Shown here: positions 1-9,714 of the stretch, piece after piece
Layout of the letters: each line of letters opens with the position of its first letter
Position numbering within the stretch: the stretch's first letter is position 1
NCBI GenBank assembly: GCA_002418285.1
Contig: DIDT01000005.1
Span: 1 to 64,000 of the forward strand
From: Phycisphaerales bacterium UBA5793
Lineage (GTDB): Bacteria > Planctomycetota > Phycisphaerae > Phycisphaerales > UBA5793
Length of the DNA: 64,000 nucleotides
Reading direction: 5' to 3'
Program-made: the position numbers and the translations under genes
The notes under the pieces: model-generated
Database searches by the model: none
The model's input: only the letters and a program-made list of their open reading frames with translations
What the model was told of the DNA's origin: nothing

Positions 1-24
1 GAGGTTTTGAAATGGCTTCTAGTC

Positions 25-702
25 CTACTGGCCGAACATCTTCTTCGCGGCCTGATCGAGTCGCGATTCCAAGCCTGACTCCGCGCTGGCGGACATCATC
101 GATTGAAACATGGCCCGCGTCTCGTCGCGGCTGTTGACGCGCGGGAACGGCTCAGACGGAACCGGCAGTCCGAGGAACGCACACAGCGGCTCCCATCCCT
201 GCTTCACTTCGAAAACAAGCAACCGATCGGCGGGAATCGTCGCCTTCACTTCGGCCACATGCCGCTCAAAGTGGGCCATCATGTATTCGCGATCGAACAT
301 GCGACCTTCCACCGTGTTCCAGATAGTGAGCTGGTTCAGAGCGCCAAACGGTGTGTCCTTCACGTAGTCGACCATCTTCTGCGACATAATCGTTTCATTG
401 ACCGACTCGAACCACTTCCCCGGGTCTCGCACGTTGAGCAGCACCTTGGCATCGGGGTAATACTCCGACAACTCGCGCCAGAAGGTGCACGCGGGATAGT
501 CCGTCGTCGCGGCGTATCCCCTGAACAGTGTGTCCCAATCGGGCTTTCCTTCAGCTGCGCGAATCCAGTACTCCATGTGTGAGGGATTGGCGATCACTTC
601 GCCCATGTGATAGCAGCGGCCGAGGCCAAGCTGCTCGATAGCGAGTTTCGTCGATGCCGTTCCGGTTCGCCCGAGTCCCGCGCCGATGAGTTGCAGAGCC
701 AT
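25..702 (-). CDS. Sulfotransferase family protein (Sulfotransfer_4-like)
   Basis: A 225-residue cytosolic P-loop protein. The N-terminus carries the 5'-phosphosulfate-binding loop of sulfotransferases (GLGRTGTAST, about residues 9-18), and VRDPGKWFES (about residues 110-120) matches the 3'-phosphate-binding strand/loop region. Family members transfer sulfate from PAPS to an acceptor that cannot be predicted here. Length is normal for the short Sulfotransfer_4 group. No signal peptide is seen. It stands alone, about 125 bp from the leftward protease gene that lies upstream of it. Confidence 0.8.
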   Translation of the reverse strand: MALQLIGAGLGRTGTASTKLAIEQLGLGRCYHMGEVIANPSHMEYWIRAAEGKPDWDTLFRGYAATTDYPACTFWRELSEYYPDAKVLLNVRDPGKWFESVNETIMSQKMVDYVKDTPFGALNQLTIWNTVEGRMFDREYMMAHFERHVAEVKATIPADRLLVFEVKQGWEPLCAFLGLPVPSEPFPRVNSRDETRAMFQSMMSASAESGLESRLDQAAKKMFGQ

Positions 703-828
703 GCGTCAATCCCTTCCGATGCAGCCGGTGAGTGGAATCGCAAGAGTATCCGCACGACGACAAAAAGCCTCAGCCGGTTCAAACCGACCTGATTGTCCAT
801 GTTCAGCGCTGGAGCGATGATCCCAGTG

Positions 829-3330
829 TCAATCGCGATCCATATAGAGGATGGAACGGCGGATGCCCCACTGGGACATCTTCGCCGCATCGTTGAAGTC
901 GCGCATCGGCTTTGTGTCGATGCCCAGAGCGTTGTGCGCGAGGCCAAGCGTGCGCGTTTCGAGTTTGCCGTTTCTTCCCGAGTCCCACCGGAACGAGTAG
1001 ATGGCACCCTGCGGCCCGAGTGCGAAGCCAGGGCCGACGAGCGTGCGAGTCCACTCATCGTACATCAGCGAACTGAGCCAGCCGTGATCGAGGTTTGTAT
1101 TGCCGATGCGCCGCGTGCGGTACACATGCATCTGCCCGTTGGATCGCGGCTTGCCGGTGTGGAAGATGAGCAACTCTCCTTGCTCGGTGAATCCTGGCGC
1201 CGGGCGTGTCGTGCACTGGTGGCCGGAGTTTTCGCCGCGGGACCAGAGCGTTCCGCCCTCGAGGACGCGGTCACCCTCGATGGTCAGCGTCGTGACCCGC
1301 ATGGAGTGCTTTGTCCCTTTCGGATTAGTCGCAGCCGTGACAAGTGCGATGGACAAATCCACCGGATTGACCGCCAGACCAGGCGCGACCTGCGATGTAA
1401 CCGCAAGATCTCCAATGGATGTGAGCAACGGCGCTTCATTCCAGTCGAGCCAGAATGCCTCGAGTCGATCGTCTTCTTGTCGCGCGATGATCAATGCGCG
1501 ATCTCCAACCGCGACTCCCCCCAAATCGACCGGCGGCAGGTCGGACAGGGGCGCCAGCGACTGAATGGAATCGGCATTCACGCGCGCCACGTGCCAGCCA
1601 TCGTCCTGGCGCACCATGACCCAGCCCCATTGCGTTCCACCCATGAGCAGCATGTCATGCGACGTCGACGCATCGGGAATGATGCGATGCTCACTCCACT
1701 TTTCATGGCCGAGGTAATTGCGCAGACTCACTTGAGCGTGATCAAGATCGATACTCAGTAGCAGACACGTCGAGCCGACGTAGGCAAGCATCGACTGCGA
1801 ACCCACGCGGTCCTGCCAGCGGCGCGTGCCGGCGTTGGTTGAGCCGCCGTAGTTGATATCCGCCACGACCGGCTCCTCATCAAACCGGCCGTTCTGGTTC
1901 CAGTCGATCAGCGTGCCGCCCCGTCCGTCATCTCTGATTGGAAAGTAGTATGGTCGCTTGCTGAGAAACTGAACGTCGTCGATGGGAAACGGCAGGTGCT
2001 CGACGAGCGCTGTCTCGAGCAGTTCGATGGAATCGAATCGGCCATCCGAAAAGTGAATGCGCGAACCTGAGCCGTCGTACGTGTAGTCGTACGCGTAATT
2101 CATAATGGAGGAGTAGATCGGACACCACGCAGGCGACGAATCGCCGGTGTGCGACAGGCCGAGTTGATGCCCCATCTCGTGGGCGAACGCGGCCCAGTTG
2201 TTTCCGGATTGACCCATGGTGCCGAGTTGTTGCGACTGCCCGCCCCCACCCGGCGTCACCTGCATCCAGTGCAGGATGCCGCGCTCGCTCTTCTTGAGTT
2301 CGCTGGGACCGACTTTTTGCCACGACCCCTGGCGTTCCTCGGGCACTTCGTCGTTGAAGCGGTAGTGGATGGCGATGCCGGTCGTGCCATCCGGGTTAGG
2401 TGTGGGCAGATTCGCATAGAGACTCTTGGACTTGTTGATTTCCTTCTCGACCTTGGCGCGGCCGGGGTCAACGTAGGGTGAAACGGAAACGATGACGTCC
2501 TGGTGCACGGGGCTCAACGGTGTATCCAAACCAACGATGCCGCGCGGCAGTCCGTGCACTTCCCAGCCGTCGAGCAGGCCATCGGCATCGGTGTCGCGAT
2601 TCATCGGATCCGAACCGCAGTCCATCTCGTCGGCGTCGCTCAATCCGTCGTCGTCCTGATCGGAAGATGTTGCATTGAGTCCGGGCGCCATTCGAACGAT
2701 GCGGTGTCGCGATGGCTTGGTCGCCTCGAAGAGAGTGAGGCAGTCCGGGACGCCATCGCCGGTCACATCGCCGAGCGTGGTGCAGAGCGGTTTTGCTTCG
2801 GGTCCATACTGCGGACCATCAGCGCACAGCGCCTCTGACGCATCAGAGCGTCCCCTGTTCGCGAACCCCTCCCCTCCAAACGTCCATGCTTCACTTGCTG
2901 TATCAATGACTACGACGCCGTCGGCGAGCGCCAACACGCTTGCGAATGTTGCCCCAACTGACGCAGGCGTCTCTCTGATCTGGGCGAGCTTTCCGGCGTC
3001 GTCCGCGCCCCAGAGAACGACTCGATCCGAATAGATGAGCGCCACTTCGTCACCGGCGTGCTGCAGGTCGAATTCGCCCCCCGCGGCACCGATGAGCTGC
3101 TCCGAAGACGTGCGAAAGGCGCTTCTCGGTGCGGCCGACTTCCAGCCATGCACGGAATACGCCAGATTGGCGTGTCCATTGGCGGTGAGAGTAATCAGAT
3201 CGCCGTACCCGTCGTCGTCGATGTCGGCTACTGCAAGAAACGCACAGTCGGCCGTTGGTGCGAGCCAGTCCGTCGCCCGGCCGATCTGTGGCGACGCCAG
3301 CATCTGAATCAACATCCATTCGAGAACCAT
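829..3330 (-). CDS. Metzincin-like metalloprotease with FG-GAP/TSP3 calcium repeats
   Basis: An 833-residue protein. The N-terminal third has FG-GAP/VCBS-like segments (VADIDDDGYGD, LGDVTGDGVPD), followed by thrombospondin type-3-like Asp-rich repeats (DQDDDGLSDADE, DTDADGLLDGWE). A zinc site HEMGHQLGLSH fits HExxHxxGxxH, and SSIMNYAY downstream looks like the metzincin Met-turn. The C-terminal half has no recognised domain. The ATG has GGAGAG six bases upstream and an in-frame TAG ten codons upstream, which fixes the start. A classical signal peptide is not obvious, although the calcium-binding and protease architecture suggests surface or export. The substrate is unknown. Confidence 0.7.
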   Translation of the reverse strand: MVLEWMLIQMLASPQIGRATDWLAPTADCAFLAVADIDDDGYGDLITLTANGHANLAYSVHGWKSAAPRSAFRTSSEQLIGAAGGEFDLQHAGDEVALIYSDRVVLWGADDAGKLAQIRETPASVGATFASVLALADGVVVIDTASEAWTFGGEGFANRGRSDASEALCADGPQYGPEAKPLCTTLGDVTGDGVPDCLTLFEATKPSRHRIVRMAPGLNATSSDQDDDGLSDADEMDCGSDPMNRDTDADGLLDGWEVHGLPRGIVGLDTPLSPVHQDVIVSVSPYVDPGRAKVEKEINKSKSLYANLPTPNPDGTTGIAIHYRFNDEVPEERQGSWQKVGPSELKKSERGILHWMQVTPGGGGQSQQLGTMGQSGNNWAAFAHEMGHQLGLSHTGDSSPAWCPIYSSIMNYAYDYTYDGSGSRIHFSDGRFDSIELLETALVEHLPFPIDDVQFLSKRPYYFPIRDDGRGGTLIDWNQNGRFDEEPVVADINYGGSTNAGTRRWQDRVGSQSMLAYVGSTCLLLSIDLDHAQVSLRNYLGHEKWSEHRIIPDASTSHDMLLMGGTQWGWVMVRQDDGWHVARVNADSIQSLAPLSDLPPVDLGGVAVGDRALIIARQEDDRLEAFWLDWNEAPLLTSIGDLAVTSQVAPGLAVNPVDLSIALVTAATNPKGTKHSMRVTTLTIEGDRVLEGGTLWSRGENSGHQCTTRPAPGFTEQGELLIFHTGKPRSNGQMHVYRTRRIGNTNLDHGWLSSLMYDEWTRTLVGPGFALGPQGAIYSFRWDSGRNGKLETRTLGLAHNALGIDTKPMRDFNDAAKMSQWGIRRSILYMDRD

Positions 3331-3753
3331 GCAGGACTCTCCGCAAACAGGAGCCGGCTATTCTCCTGTCAGCCGCTTGAGGCATCATAGAGCGGTGGCT
3401 CGGTGTCGTACGGGAGGAGCTCTGTCGCTGGACGTCGGAATCGGCGGTTCGACTCGGGGTTTGGCAAACCCACCAAGTCTCGGCCGCTCTCAAGCCGAGT
3501 TTTTCTCACCATTCTCCGAATCCGACCACCGGTTCCAGGCAAGCTCTCGATATACTGGAGAGATCGGTGAATCAATTGGTCAGGGGACGTGGTTCCCCCA
3601 CCGACTTGACCGCCGAGGTGTGGCCTCGAACAAAGAGCGTTCTCAAGTGTGCGATGCGTCAGGATAGCTTCCGAGCAAGTCGCGCCATTCACATTCGTCG
3701 GGTTGTGAGCCTGACGCTTTGCGGTACTTATTCGCCAGAAGGAGAGGACAAGC
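3331..3753. other. Intergenic region between divergent genes
   Basis: 423 bp between the leftward protease and the rightward secreted-protein gene. It presumably holds both promoters. No convincing ORF, tRNA or strong hairpin was seen. A good ribosome-binding site (GGAGAGG) precedes the ATG at 3754. Confidence 0.5.
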
Positions 3754-4812
3754 ATGTTTCGAACAATGTGCGTCGCCATCGTAACCGTGGCCATTGCTGC
3801 GCCGGCATTGGCGCAGACCACGCATCACATCACCCTCAACTGCAATTTCAACGGCATCGTGCATCCCGGCGAAGCAGGAATCCCGGATGATCCATCGGGC
3901 TTCCGTTCCATCTCCGATCGCGCGCTGGACTTCACATTCGGCGTGCCGTCCAACCCCGTGCTGGATAATTACGTTTGTGTCGATCAGCCCGGCGTGATGG
4001 ACATCGTCTATCTCGGCAATCGCAACACGGTGGATTACAATGGCTCGGGCGGCGCGGCCTTCGACCTCGTGCCCGACGGCGATGAGATCGGCATTCAGCC
4101 GACATGGCTTGCCGATCCGAACCAGATGGGCGAACAGACGACGACGCTCGACACTCCGATTCTGCTCGAGGGACCGAGCAGCGCTGGCGTGATTTTCCAG
4201 ATCAGCAACGGCGGCGGATCATTCGACGTCGTGTTCCGATTCCAGGGCGGCGGAAGTCACACTGCCACGCTCACAGGGCCTGACTGGTACGGCCCGTTCA
4301 ACGGCCAGCCCAATATCGGGCAGTTCGTCGGCACAGGAAACGTCGATCTCGGCCTGCCCAATGCCGACCTCCTTCTGACCGAAGGCACCGTCGATCTCTC
4401 GGCCTTTGCTGGCGAGACGCTGACCGAGATTGCCGTGCGCAACCAGACCAATCTCTTCGCCGGCTATGCGATCGTGGCGATGAACGTAACGACGGGCGGC
4501 GGACTGACGCTGACGGGCCAGACCTCGTGCCCGGGCGCGGGTCCGGCACAGCTCGTGGCAACGGGCGGCTCCGGCGGCCGCGTCGCCTTCGTCTACAGCA
4601 CGCGACAGGGCAGCTTCCGAATCCCCAACAACCAACCCTGCGCGGGGACAACGCTCGGACTCGGCGGAACTCCGACGGTAGCGGGAACGGCCAACGGGAA
4701 TCCTGCCGTCTTGAATGCAAACAACGTGCCGGGAAGCGCCTGCGGGCACATCTTCCTGCAGGCCATCGACCTGAACACCTGTACGACGTCGAATGTCATT
4801 CGATTCCAATAA
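3754..4812 (+). CDS. Secreted protein of unknown function
   Basis: A 352-residue protein beginning with a clear Sec signal peptide (MFRTMCVAIVTVAIAAPALAQ, cleavage after ALAQ at about residue 21). The mature part is Gly-, Thr- and Asn-rich and predicted beta-rich. The C-terminal 110 residues hold four spaced cysteines in segments such as TSCPGAG, QPCAG, SACG and NTCT, a pattern that could form two disulfides. No family is recognised. A perfect hairpin follows the stop, so it is probably monocistronic. Confidence 0.7.
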   Translation: MFRTMCVAIVTVAIAAPALAQTTHHITLNCNFNGIVHPGEAGIPDDPSGFRSISDRALDFTFGVPSNPVLDNYVCVDQPGVMDIVYLGNRNTVDYNGSGGAAFDLVPDGDEIGIQPTWLADPNQMGEQTTTLDTPILLEGPSSAGVIFQISNGGGSFDVVFRFQGGGSHTATLTGPDWYGPFNGQPNIGQFVGTGNVDLGLPNADLLLTEGTVDLSAFAGETLTEIAVRNQTNLFAGYAIVAMNVTTGGGLTLTGQTSCPGAGPAQLVATGGSGGRVAFVYSTRQGSFRIPNNQPCAGTTLGLGGTPTVAGTANGNPAVLNANNVPGSACGHIFLQAIDLNTCTTSNVIRFQ

Positions 4813-4833
4813 TCGTTATGGCTTCATCATCGC

Positions 4834-4870
4834 AAGGCCGTGCCATGCTCGCGTGGCACGGCCTTGTTCT
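4834..4870 (+). terminator. Probable intrinsic terminator
   Basis: A perfect 12-bp stem (AAGGCCGTGCCA / TGGCACGGCCTT) with an 8-nt loop, followed by the imperfect U-rich GTTCTT. It sits 20 bp after the secreted-protein stop codon. Confidence 0.7.
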
Positions 4871-4961
4871 TGCGCTGGAGAATTGAAATCCCGGCCGTGA
4901 TACTGTCGCAAAGCCGCTCGTGAGGATCGGCTGCGCCCCGGGGATGTCGCGGAGAACTTCC

Positions 4962-6488
4962 ATGCGCGTTCGCCGTTGTCGTTTAGTGCTGGTTTGCGGT
5001 ATCGCCCTGTGTAGTCTCGCTGCAACGGTCGCGTGGTCGACGCCTCCTGCCGTCGCGGACCCTCAGCAGCATGCCTGCGACCGACTGCTCGCAATCGCCC
5101 AGGCCGATCCCAATCTTGAACTCGTGCAGGTTGAGGACGAACGAACACAAAGCGCATTCGTACGGGGTACCTACAGCGTCTTTGAGAATCGGGAACGCGG
5201 TGAGGGACGCCGAATCTCTATCGCGCTGATCGTCCTGCCGGCACGAAGCGATGAGCCCGCACCGGATCCGGTTTTCATCCTTCACGGCGGCCCAGGCGCG
5301 GCGGCATCTGCTTATTTGGGAGCGGAGATCAATGGCTGGCTGCGCGAGCGGCATGACGTGGTGCTCATCGATCAGCGCGGGACGGGCGGCTCAAACCGGC
5401 TGGATGTTCCGTTGCCGAGTGGAGAGGACGATCTCCAGAAGTACTTCGATCCGCTCTTCCAGAGAGAGCCATTCCTTGCTGCCCTGCCTGAGCTTCAACG
5501 TCGCGCAGACCTGAGCCAGTACACGACGAACAACTCCGTGGATGACTTTGAGGAGATTCGCCAGGCGCTGCACTACGACACCATCAATCTGCGGGGCGGC
5601 TCCTACGGCTCGCGCTGTGCGCTTGTGTACATGCGTCGCCATCCGGAGTCGATTCGCACCGCGACACTGAACGGAGTGCAACCGATTGCCTACCGCAATC
5701 CGCTGCCGCATGCGCGGAGTGCGCAAGAGGCGCTGGATCTGATCTTCGCCGAAATCCGTGCCAGCGAGCGATACCGCCGGGCGTTCCCGGACATCGAAGC
5801 GAAGTTTCAGGAGACACTGCACCGCCTCGAAACAACTCCGGCCAAAGTCATTGTGAAACACCCCAGTTCCGGCGAGAACGCAGAGATCACGCTGGATCGC
5901 GATGCGTTTGCCGAAAGCGTGCGTGTGCTGATGTATTCACTCCAATCAAACCGCCGACTGCCGCGCATGCTGATGCTTGCTTATGAAGGCAACTATCGCG
6001 AACTGGCTGAGGCGTCATTGAATACCACTCGCGGCTTGCGGGGCCTCATCGCGCTGGGAATGCTGATGTGCGTGACCGGCAGCGAGGACATTCCGCGCAT
6101 CGATCCGGGGGAGATCGAGGCGGCATGCGCTCGTACGTTCCTTGGAGCGAGGCGGGTGCGCAATCAACTCGAAGTCGCGGCCATCTGGCCCAGCGGCGCC
6201 CTGGCGGCGAACTTCGGTCAGCCCGTGCATGTGAACGTTCCCGTGCTGCTCCTTTCCGGCACCCATGACCCGACGACCACGCCTCAGTGGGGCGAGCAGG
6301 CCGCCTCGCACCTGCCCAACAGTCTGCACGTTATCGTGCCAGGTGGTCACGGCGTGGGCGGGCCGGCGGTCACTCGACTCGAGCGCGCGTTTCTCGAAGC
6401 GGGGTCGGTCGAAGGGCTCGACCTAACCGAAGTTCGCAAACTCCCCCTGCCACCACTGGTCCTGCCCGACGGGTTTGAAGATCAGTAG
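4962..6488 (+). CDS. Alpha/beta-hydrolase, tripeptidyl/prolyl aminopeptidase-like
   Basis: 508 residues from ATG 4962. This ATG has GGAG seven bases upstream and opens with a signal-peptide-like N-terminus, so it is preferred over the GTG at 4920. HGGPG (108-112) is the oxyanion-loop signature of proline-iminopeptidase/TAP-like enzymes. The nucleophile elbow is GGSYGS with Ser214. The Asp of SGTHDPTTTP and the His of PGGHGVGG near the C-terminus complete the triad. The likely role is extracytoplasmic release of N-terminal peptides or residues; specificity is not predictable. Confidence 0.8.
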   Translation: MRVRRCRLVLVCGIALCSLAATVAWSTPPAVADPQQHACDRLLAIAQADPNLELVQVEDERTQSAFVRGTYSVFENRERGEGRRISIALIVLPARSDEPAPDPVFILHGGPGAAASAYLGAEINGWLRERHDVVLIDQRGTGGSNRLDVPLPSGEDDLQKYFDPLFQREPFLAALPELQRRADLSQYTTNNSVDDFEEIRQALHYDTINLRGGSYGSRCALVYMRRHPESIRTATLNGVQPIAYRNPLPHARSAQEALDLIFAEIRASERYRRAFPDIEAKFQETLHRLETTPAKVIVKHPSSGENAEITLDRDAFAESVRVLMYSLQSNRRLPRMLMLAYEGNYRELAEASLNTTRGLRGLIALGMLMCVTGSEDIPRIDPGEIEAACARTFLGARRVRNQLEVAAIWPSGALAANFGQPVHVNVPVLLLSGTHDPTTTPQWGEQAASHLPNSLHVIVPGGHGVGGPAVTRLERAFLEAGSVEGLDLTEVRKLPLPPLVLPDGFEDQ

Positions 6489-6650
6489 TAGAGTTGCTTG
6501 GTGAGTTGTGTCGAGGGCTGAGACCTCGCCCGAAGGTCGCATTGATCTGCTGAGCATCTGCCAGCATCGGCCTGCAACGACTCAAGCCCCGCCACCCGAT
6601 ATCATCGGGTGCTGGCGGTTTCCCCTCCACACCCTTATCACAAGGGCTCC

Positions 6651-9017
6651 ATGGTTCACGAAGACTCCACGATTGCGCCGAGCCACGCGCCGCTCAGAGG
6701 TGTTCCTGAGCGCATCGGTCGTTATCGCGTGCTTGGAGTCATCGGCGACGGCGGTTTCGGCACGGTCTACGAGGCCGAACAAACGGAACCTGTCCGGCGA
6801 CGCGTCGCGCTAAAGGTCATCAAGGCCGGCATGGACTCCAAGCAGGTGCTGGCGCGCTTCGAGGCCGAGCGCCAGGCACTGGCGGTCATGGACCATCCGG
6901 GCATCGCCAAGTTTCTCGATGCCGATCTCAACGATAACGATCGACCGTATTTCGTCATGGAGTATGTGCGCGGCGTGCCGATTACCGCGTTCTGCGAACA
7001 GGAACGACTGAAGCTCGATGATCGCGTAAAGCTCATGATCCAGGTGTGCCATGCGGTGCAGCACGCGCATACCAAGGGCGTCATTCACCGCGACCTCAAG
7101 CCCGGCAACATTCTCGTCGAGCTGATCGACAAGAAACCCGTCGTCAAGGTCATTGACTTCGGCGTTGCCAAGGCGCTCGCCCAGCCGCTGACTGGAAGCA
7201 CGATCTACACCGAACGCGGGCAGATGATTGGCACGCCTGAGTACATGAGCCCCGAGCAGGCTCGAGGCAGCGGTGTTGACGTCGATACGAGAGCCGACGT
7301 CTACTCGCTCGGCGCCATCCTCTACGAACTGCTCACCGGACTGACGCCCTTTGATCCGACCATCCTGCGCGAGAAAGGCTACGCCGAGCTGCAGCGCATC
7401 ATCGAACGGGAGGAAGCGCCGCGGCCGAGCACGCGCCTGACCACGATCGCCAAAACGCCGACGGGATCGGGCGAGACAATGCTCCACGCGATCGATCCGG
7501 TTGCGATGTCCAAGCGCCTCAAGGGAGACATGGACTGGATCGTGATGAAGTGCCTCGAGAAGGAGCGTGATCGCCGATACGAGACCGCCAACGGACTGGC
7601 GATGGATCTGCAACGCTACCTTAATAGCGAGCCGGTTGTCGCCGGTCCGCCCTCGGTCACCTACCGGACTCGAAAGTTCGTCAAACGCAACAAGGCGCTG
7701 GTATCCGGCGGCCTGGTGGTGGCAGTCGTCCTGGTGCTGGGCATTGTCGGCACGACTTGGGGTTTGCTCGATGCGCGATCGCAGGCTGCCCGGGCCGAGC
7801 GTGAACTGGCTCGCGCGGTCGAGATCAAGCAGTTGATCACTGACATCCTCTCGAGCGTGGATCCTGAGAAGGCCAAAGGCGCAGACATTACCTTGCTCAA
7901 GGGCATCCTCGATCAGGCCTCAACGCGATTGAGCCAGGGCAAGATCAGGGACGAACTTATTGCGGCAGAACTGCATGCCGTCGTCGGCGATGTCTATTGG
8001 AAACTCGCTCAGTATGACGAGGCGGACCGTCACCTCCCGGTGGTTGTGGATATCCGCACGCGCCTGCTCGGCCCCGACCATCCGGATACGCTCACGGCCG
8101 AGCACAACCTGGCCAACCTGCTCCTGCAGGAAGGTCGATACGCCGAAGCCGAGCCGCTCTACCTCAAGACACTTGATGGCCAGAAGCGAGTGCTGGGAGC
8201 AGAAGACCCGGCCACACTGCGGGCCATGGGAAATCTCGCGAGTCTCTACTTTTCGCAAGGTCGATTTGCCGACGCCGAGCCGCTGTTTCTCGAGACGCTG
8301 GAGATCAAGCGGCGCATTCGCGGTCCGGAGCACCCCGACACCTTGAAGTCCATGAACAACCTGGCGACGCTGTATGTACAGCAGGGCCGCCATGCGGACG
8401 CTGAACGGATATACCTTGAGACGCGTGACTTGCAGAAGCGCGTGCTGGGTGCCGAAAACCCGAACACATTGTGTACGATCACCAACATCGGCCTGCTCTA
8501 CAACTCCATGGATCGCTTCGAGGATGCGGTGAAGATGTTCGAGACGAGCCTGCCGATCGAGCGGCGGGTGCTCGGCCTGCAACACCCATGGACCGGATAC
8601 GCGATGAACGGACTCGCCGCCGCGTATATGAAACTCGGCCGCCGGGCCGAAGCGATCCCGCTGTATCGTGAACTGCTGCAACTCCGCATCGCCGCGGCGG
8701 ATCAACCCAATGCCGATCCGAGCGCGCTCAACGATGCGGCCTGGACGCTGCTCACCTCGGAGATTGAAGAGCTGCGCGATCCCCAACGGGCGCTCGCATA
8801 TGCCGAGCGGGCATGCGCCGGTGGTAACGCGAACATTCCAAACTACCTCGACACGCTCGCACTCGCCCATTTTCGCACGGGCGACACGGCGAAGGCCATT
8901 GAAACACAGCGGCGCGCTCTCTCACTGATCCCCGCCGGCTCCGACCCGGAGATGGCCGCACACCTTGCGCAGTACGAAATGGCGCTGGCAGACGTCAAAA
9001 CCGACGCAGATAAGTAA
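6651..9017 (+). CDS. Transmembrane Ser/Thr protein kinase with TPR domain (kinase 1)
   Basis: 788 residues from ATG 6651. An in-frame GTG at 6609 falls within an imperfect hairpin and is less likely. The Hanks-type kinase domain has glycine loop GDGGFG (32-37), VALK Lys55, HRD 146-148, DFG 169-171 and GTPEYMSPEQ. A single membrane segment lies at about 349-372. The C-terminal half is an array of kinesin-light-chain-like TPR repeats (LLGPDHPDTL, VLGAEDPATL, VLGAENPNTL). With one membrane span, the TPR half should lie on the far side from the kinase. It lies directly upstream of the ECF sigma gene, suggesting a joint signalling unit. Confidence 0.92.
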   Translation: MVHEDSTIAPSHAPLRGVPERIGRYRVLGVIGDGGFGTVYEAEQTEPVRRRVALKVIKAGMDSKQVLARFEAERQALAVMDHPGIAKFLDADLNDNDRPYFVMEYVRGVPITAFCEQERLKLDDRVKLMIQVCHAVQHAHTKGVIHRDLKPGNILVELIDKKPVVKVIDFGVAKALAQPLTGSTIYTERGQMIGTPEYMSPEQARGSGVDVDTRADVYSLGAILYELLTGLTPFDPTILREKGYAELQRIIEREEAPRPSTRLTTIAKTPTGSGETMLHAIDPVAMSKRLKGDMDWIVMKCLEKERDRRYETANGLAMDLQRYLNSEPVVAGPPSVTYRTRKFVKRNKALVSGGLVVAVVLVLGIVGTTWGLLDARSQAARAERELARAVEIKQLITDILSSVDPEKAKGADITLLKGILDQASTRLSQGKIRDELIAAELHAVVGDVYWKLAQYDEADRHLPVVVDIRTRLLGPDHPDTLTAEHNLANLLLQEGRYAEAEPLYLKTLDGQKRVLGAEDPATLRAMGNLASLYFSQGRFADAEPLFLETLEIKRRIRGPEHPDTLKSMNNLATLYVQQGRHADAERIYLETRDLQKRVLGAENPNTLCTITNIGLLYNSMDRFEDAVKMFETSLPIERRVLGLQHPWTGYAMNGLAAAYMKLGRRAEAIPLYRELLQLRIAAADQPNADPSALNDAAWTLLTSEIEELRDPQRALAYAERACAGGNANIPNYLDTLALAHFRTGDTAKAIETQRRALSLIPAGSDPEMAAHLAQYEMALADVKTDADK

Positions 9018-9085
9018 CTCATCTGCGATCGTTCCCCGGAATACTGATGCCAGAGCCCTGCTGTTTCCGGTATCATGTCGTTACC

Positions 9086-9664
9086 GTGGACCCGCAGATC
9101 ACACACATTCTGCACGCAATTGAGGAAGGTGACACCAAAGTCGCCGAGGAACTGCTGCCGCTGGTGTACGACGAGCTGCGCAAGCTAGCCGCAACGCGAC
9201 TCAACAAAGAGCGACCCGGGCAGACGTTGCAAGCCACGGCTCTGGTTCATGAGGCGTATCTGCGTCTGCTGGGTCCGAGCCATGAGAGGTGGAGCGGCCG
9301 AGGCCACTTCTTCGCTGCCGCCGCTGAAGCCATGCGGAGGATTTTGATCGAACGAGCCCGTCGGAGGCTGGCTGCAAAGCACGGTGGAGGCGTTAGTCCC
9401 GTATCGATTCACGATGATGTTGAAGCCGCGGTGGAGGACCCGCAGGAACTACTGGATGTTCACGAGGCGCTCCTGAAATTTGAGCAGATCGATTCGGATA
9501 GAGCCATGCTCGTCAAGCTTCGTTATTTCGCGGGATTGACGCTCGAGCAGGCAGCCGATGCAGCGGGTGTCTCACGCGCGACCGCGGCTCGCCACTGGGC
9601 GTTCGCGCGTGCCTGGCTGTATGACGAGATCACCCACAATCGGCGACATCCAGACAAAGCCTAG
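9086..9664 (+). CDS. ECF sigma factor, TIGR02999-like
   Basis: About 192 residues from GTG 9086; an ATG at 9047 would add 13 residues unlike the family. Region 2 contains LPLVYDELRKLA and GQTLQATALVHEAYLRL, the hallmark of the planctomycete ECF group linked to kinases. Region 4 has LRYFAGLTLEQAADAAGVS followed by a recognition helix. No anti-sigma gene is adjacent; instead it lies between two kinase genes, so kinase control of sigma activity is a reasonable inference. Paralogue of the sigma gene at 59426-60010. Confidence 0.9.
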   Translation: MDPQITHILHAIEEGDTKVAEELLPLVYDELRKLAATRLNKERPGQTLQATALVHEAYLRLLGPSHERWSGRGHFFAAAAEAMRRILIERARRRLAAKHGGGVSPVSIHDDVEAAVEDPQELLDVHEALLKFEQIDSDRAMLVKLRYFAGLTLEQAADAAGVSRATAARHWAFARAWLYDEITHNRRHPDKA

Positions 9665-9714
9665 CTTCGCCGTCCTGATTTGATGAGGCGCAGCGCGACT
9701 CGAATTCGCATTGA

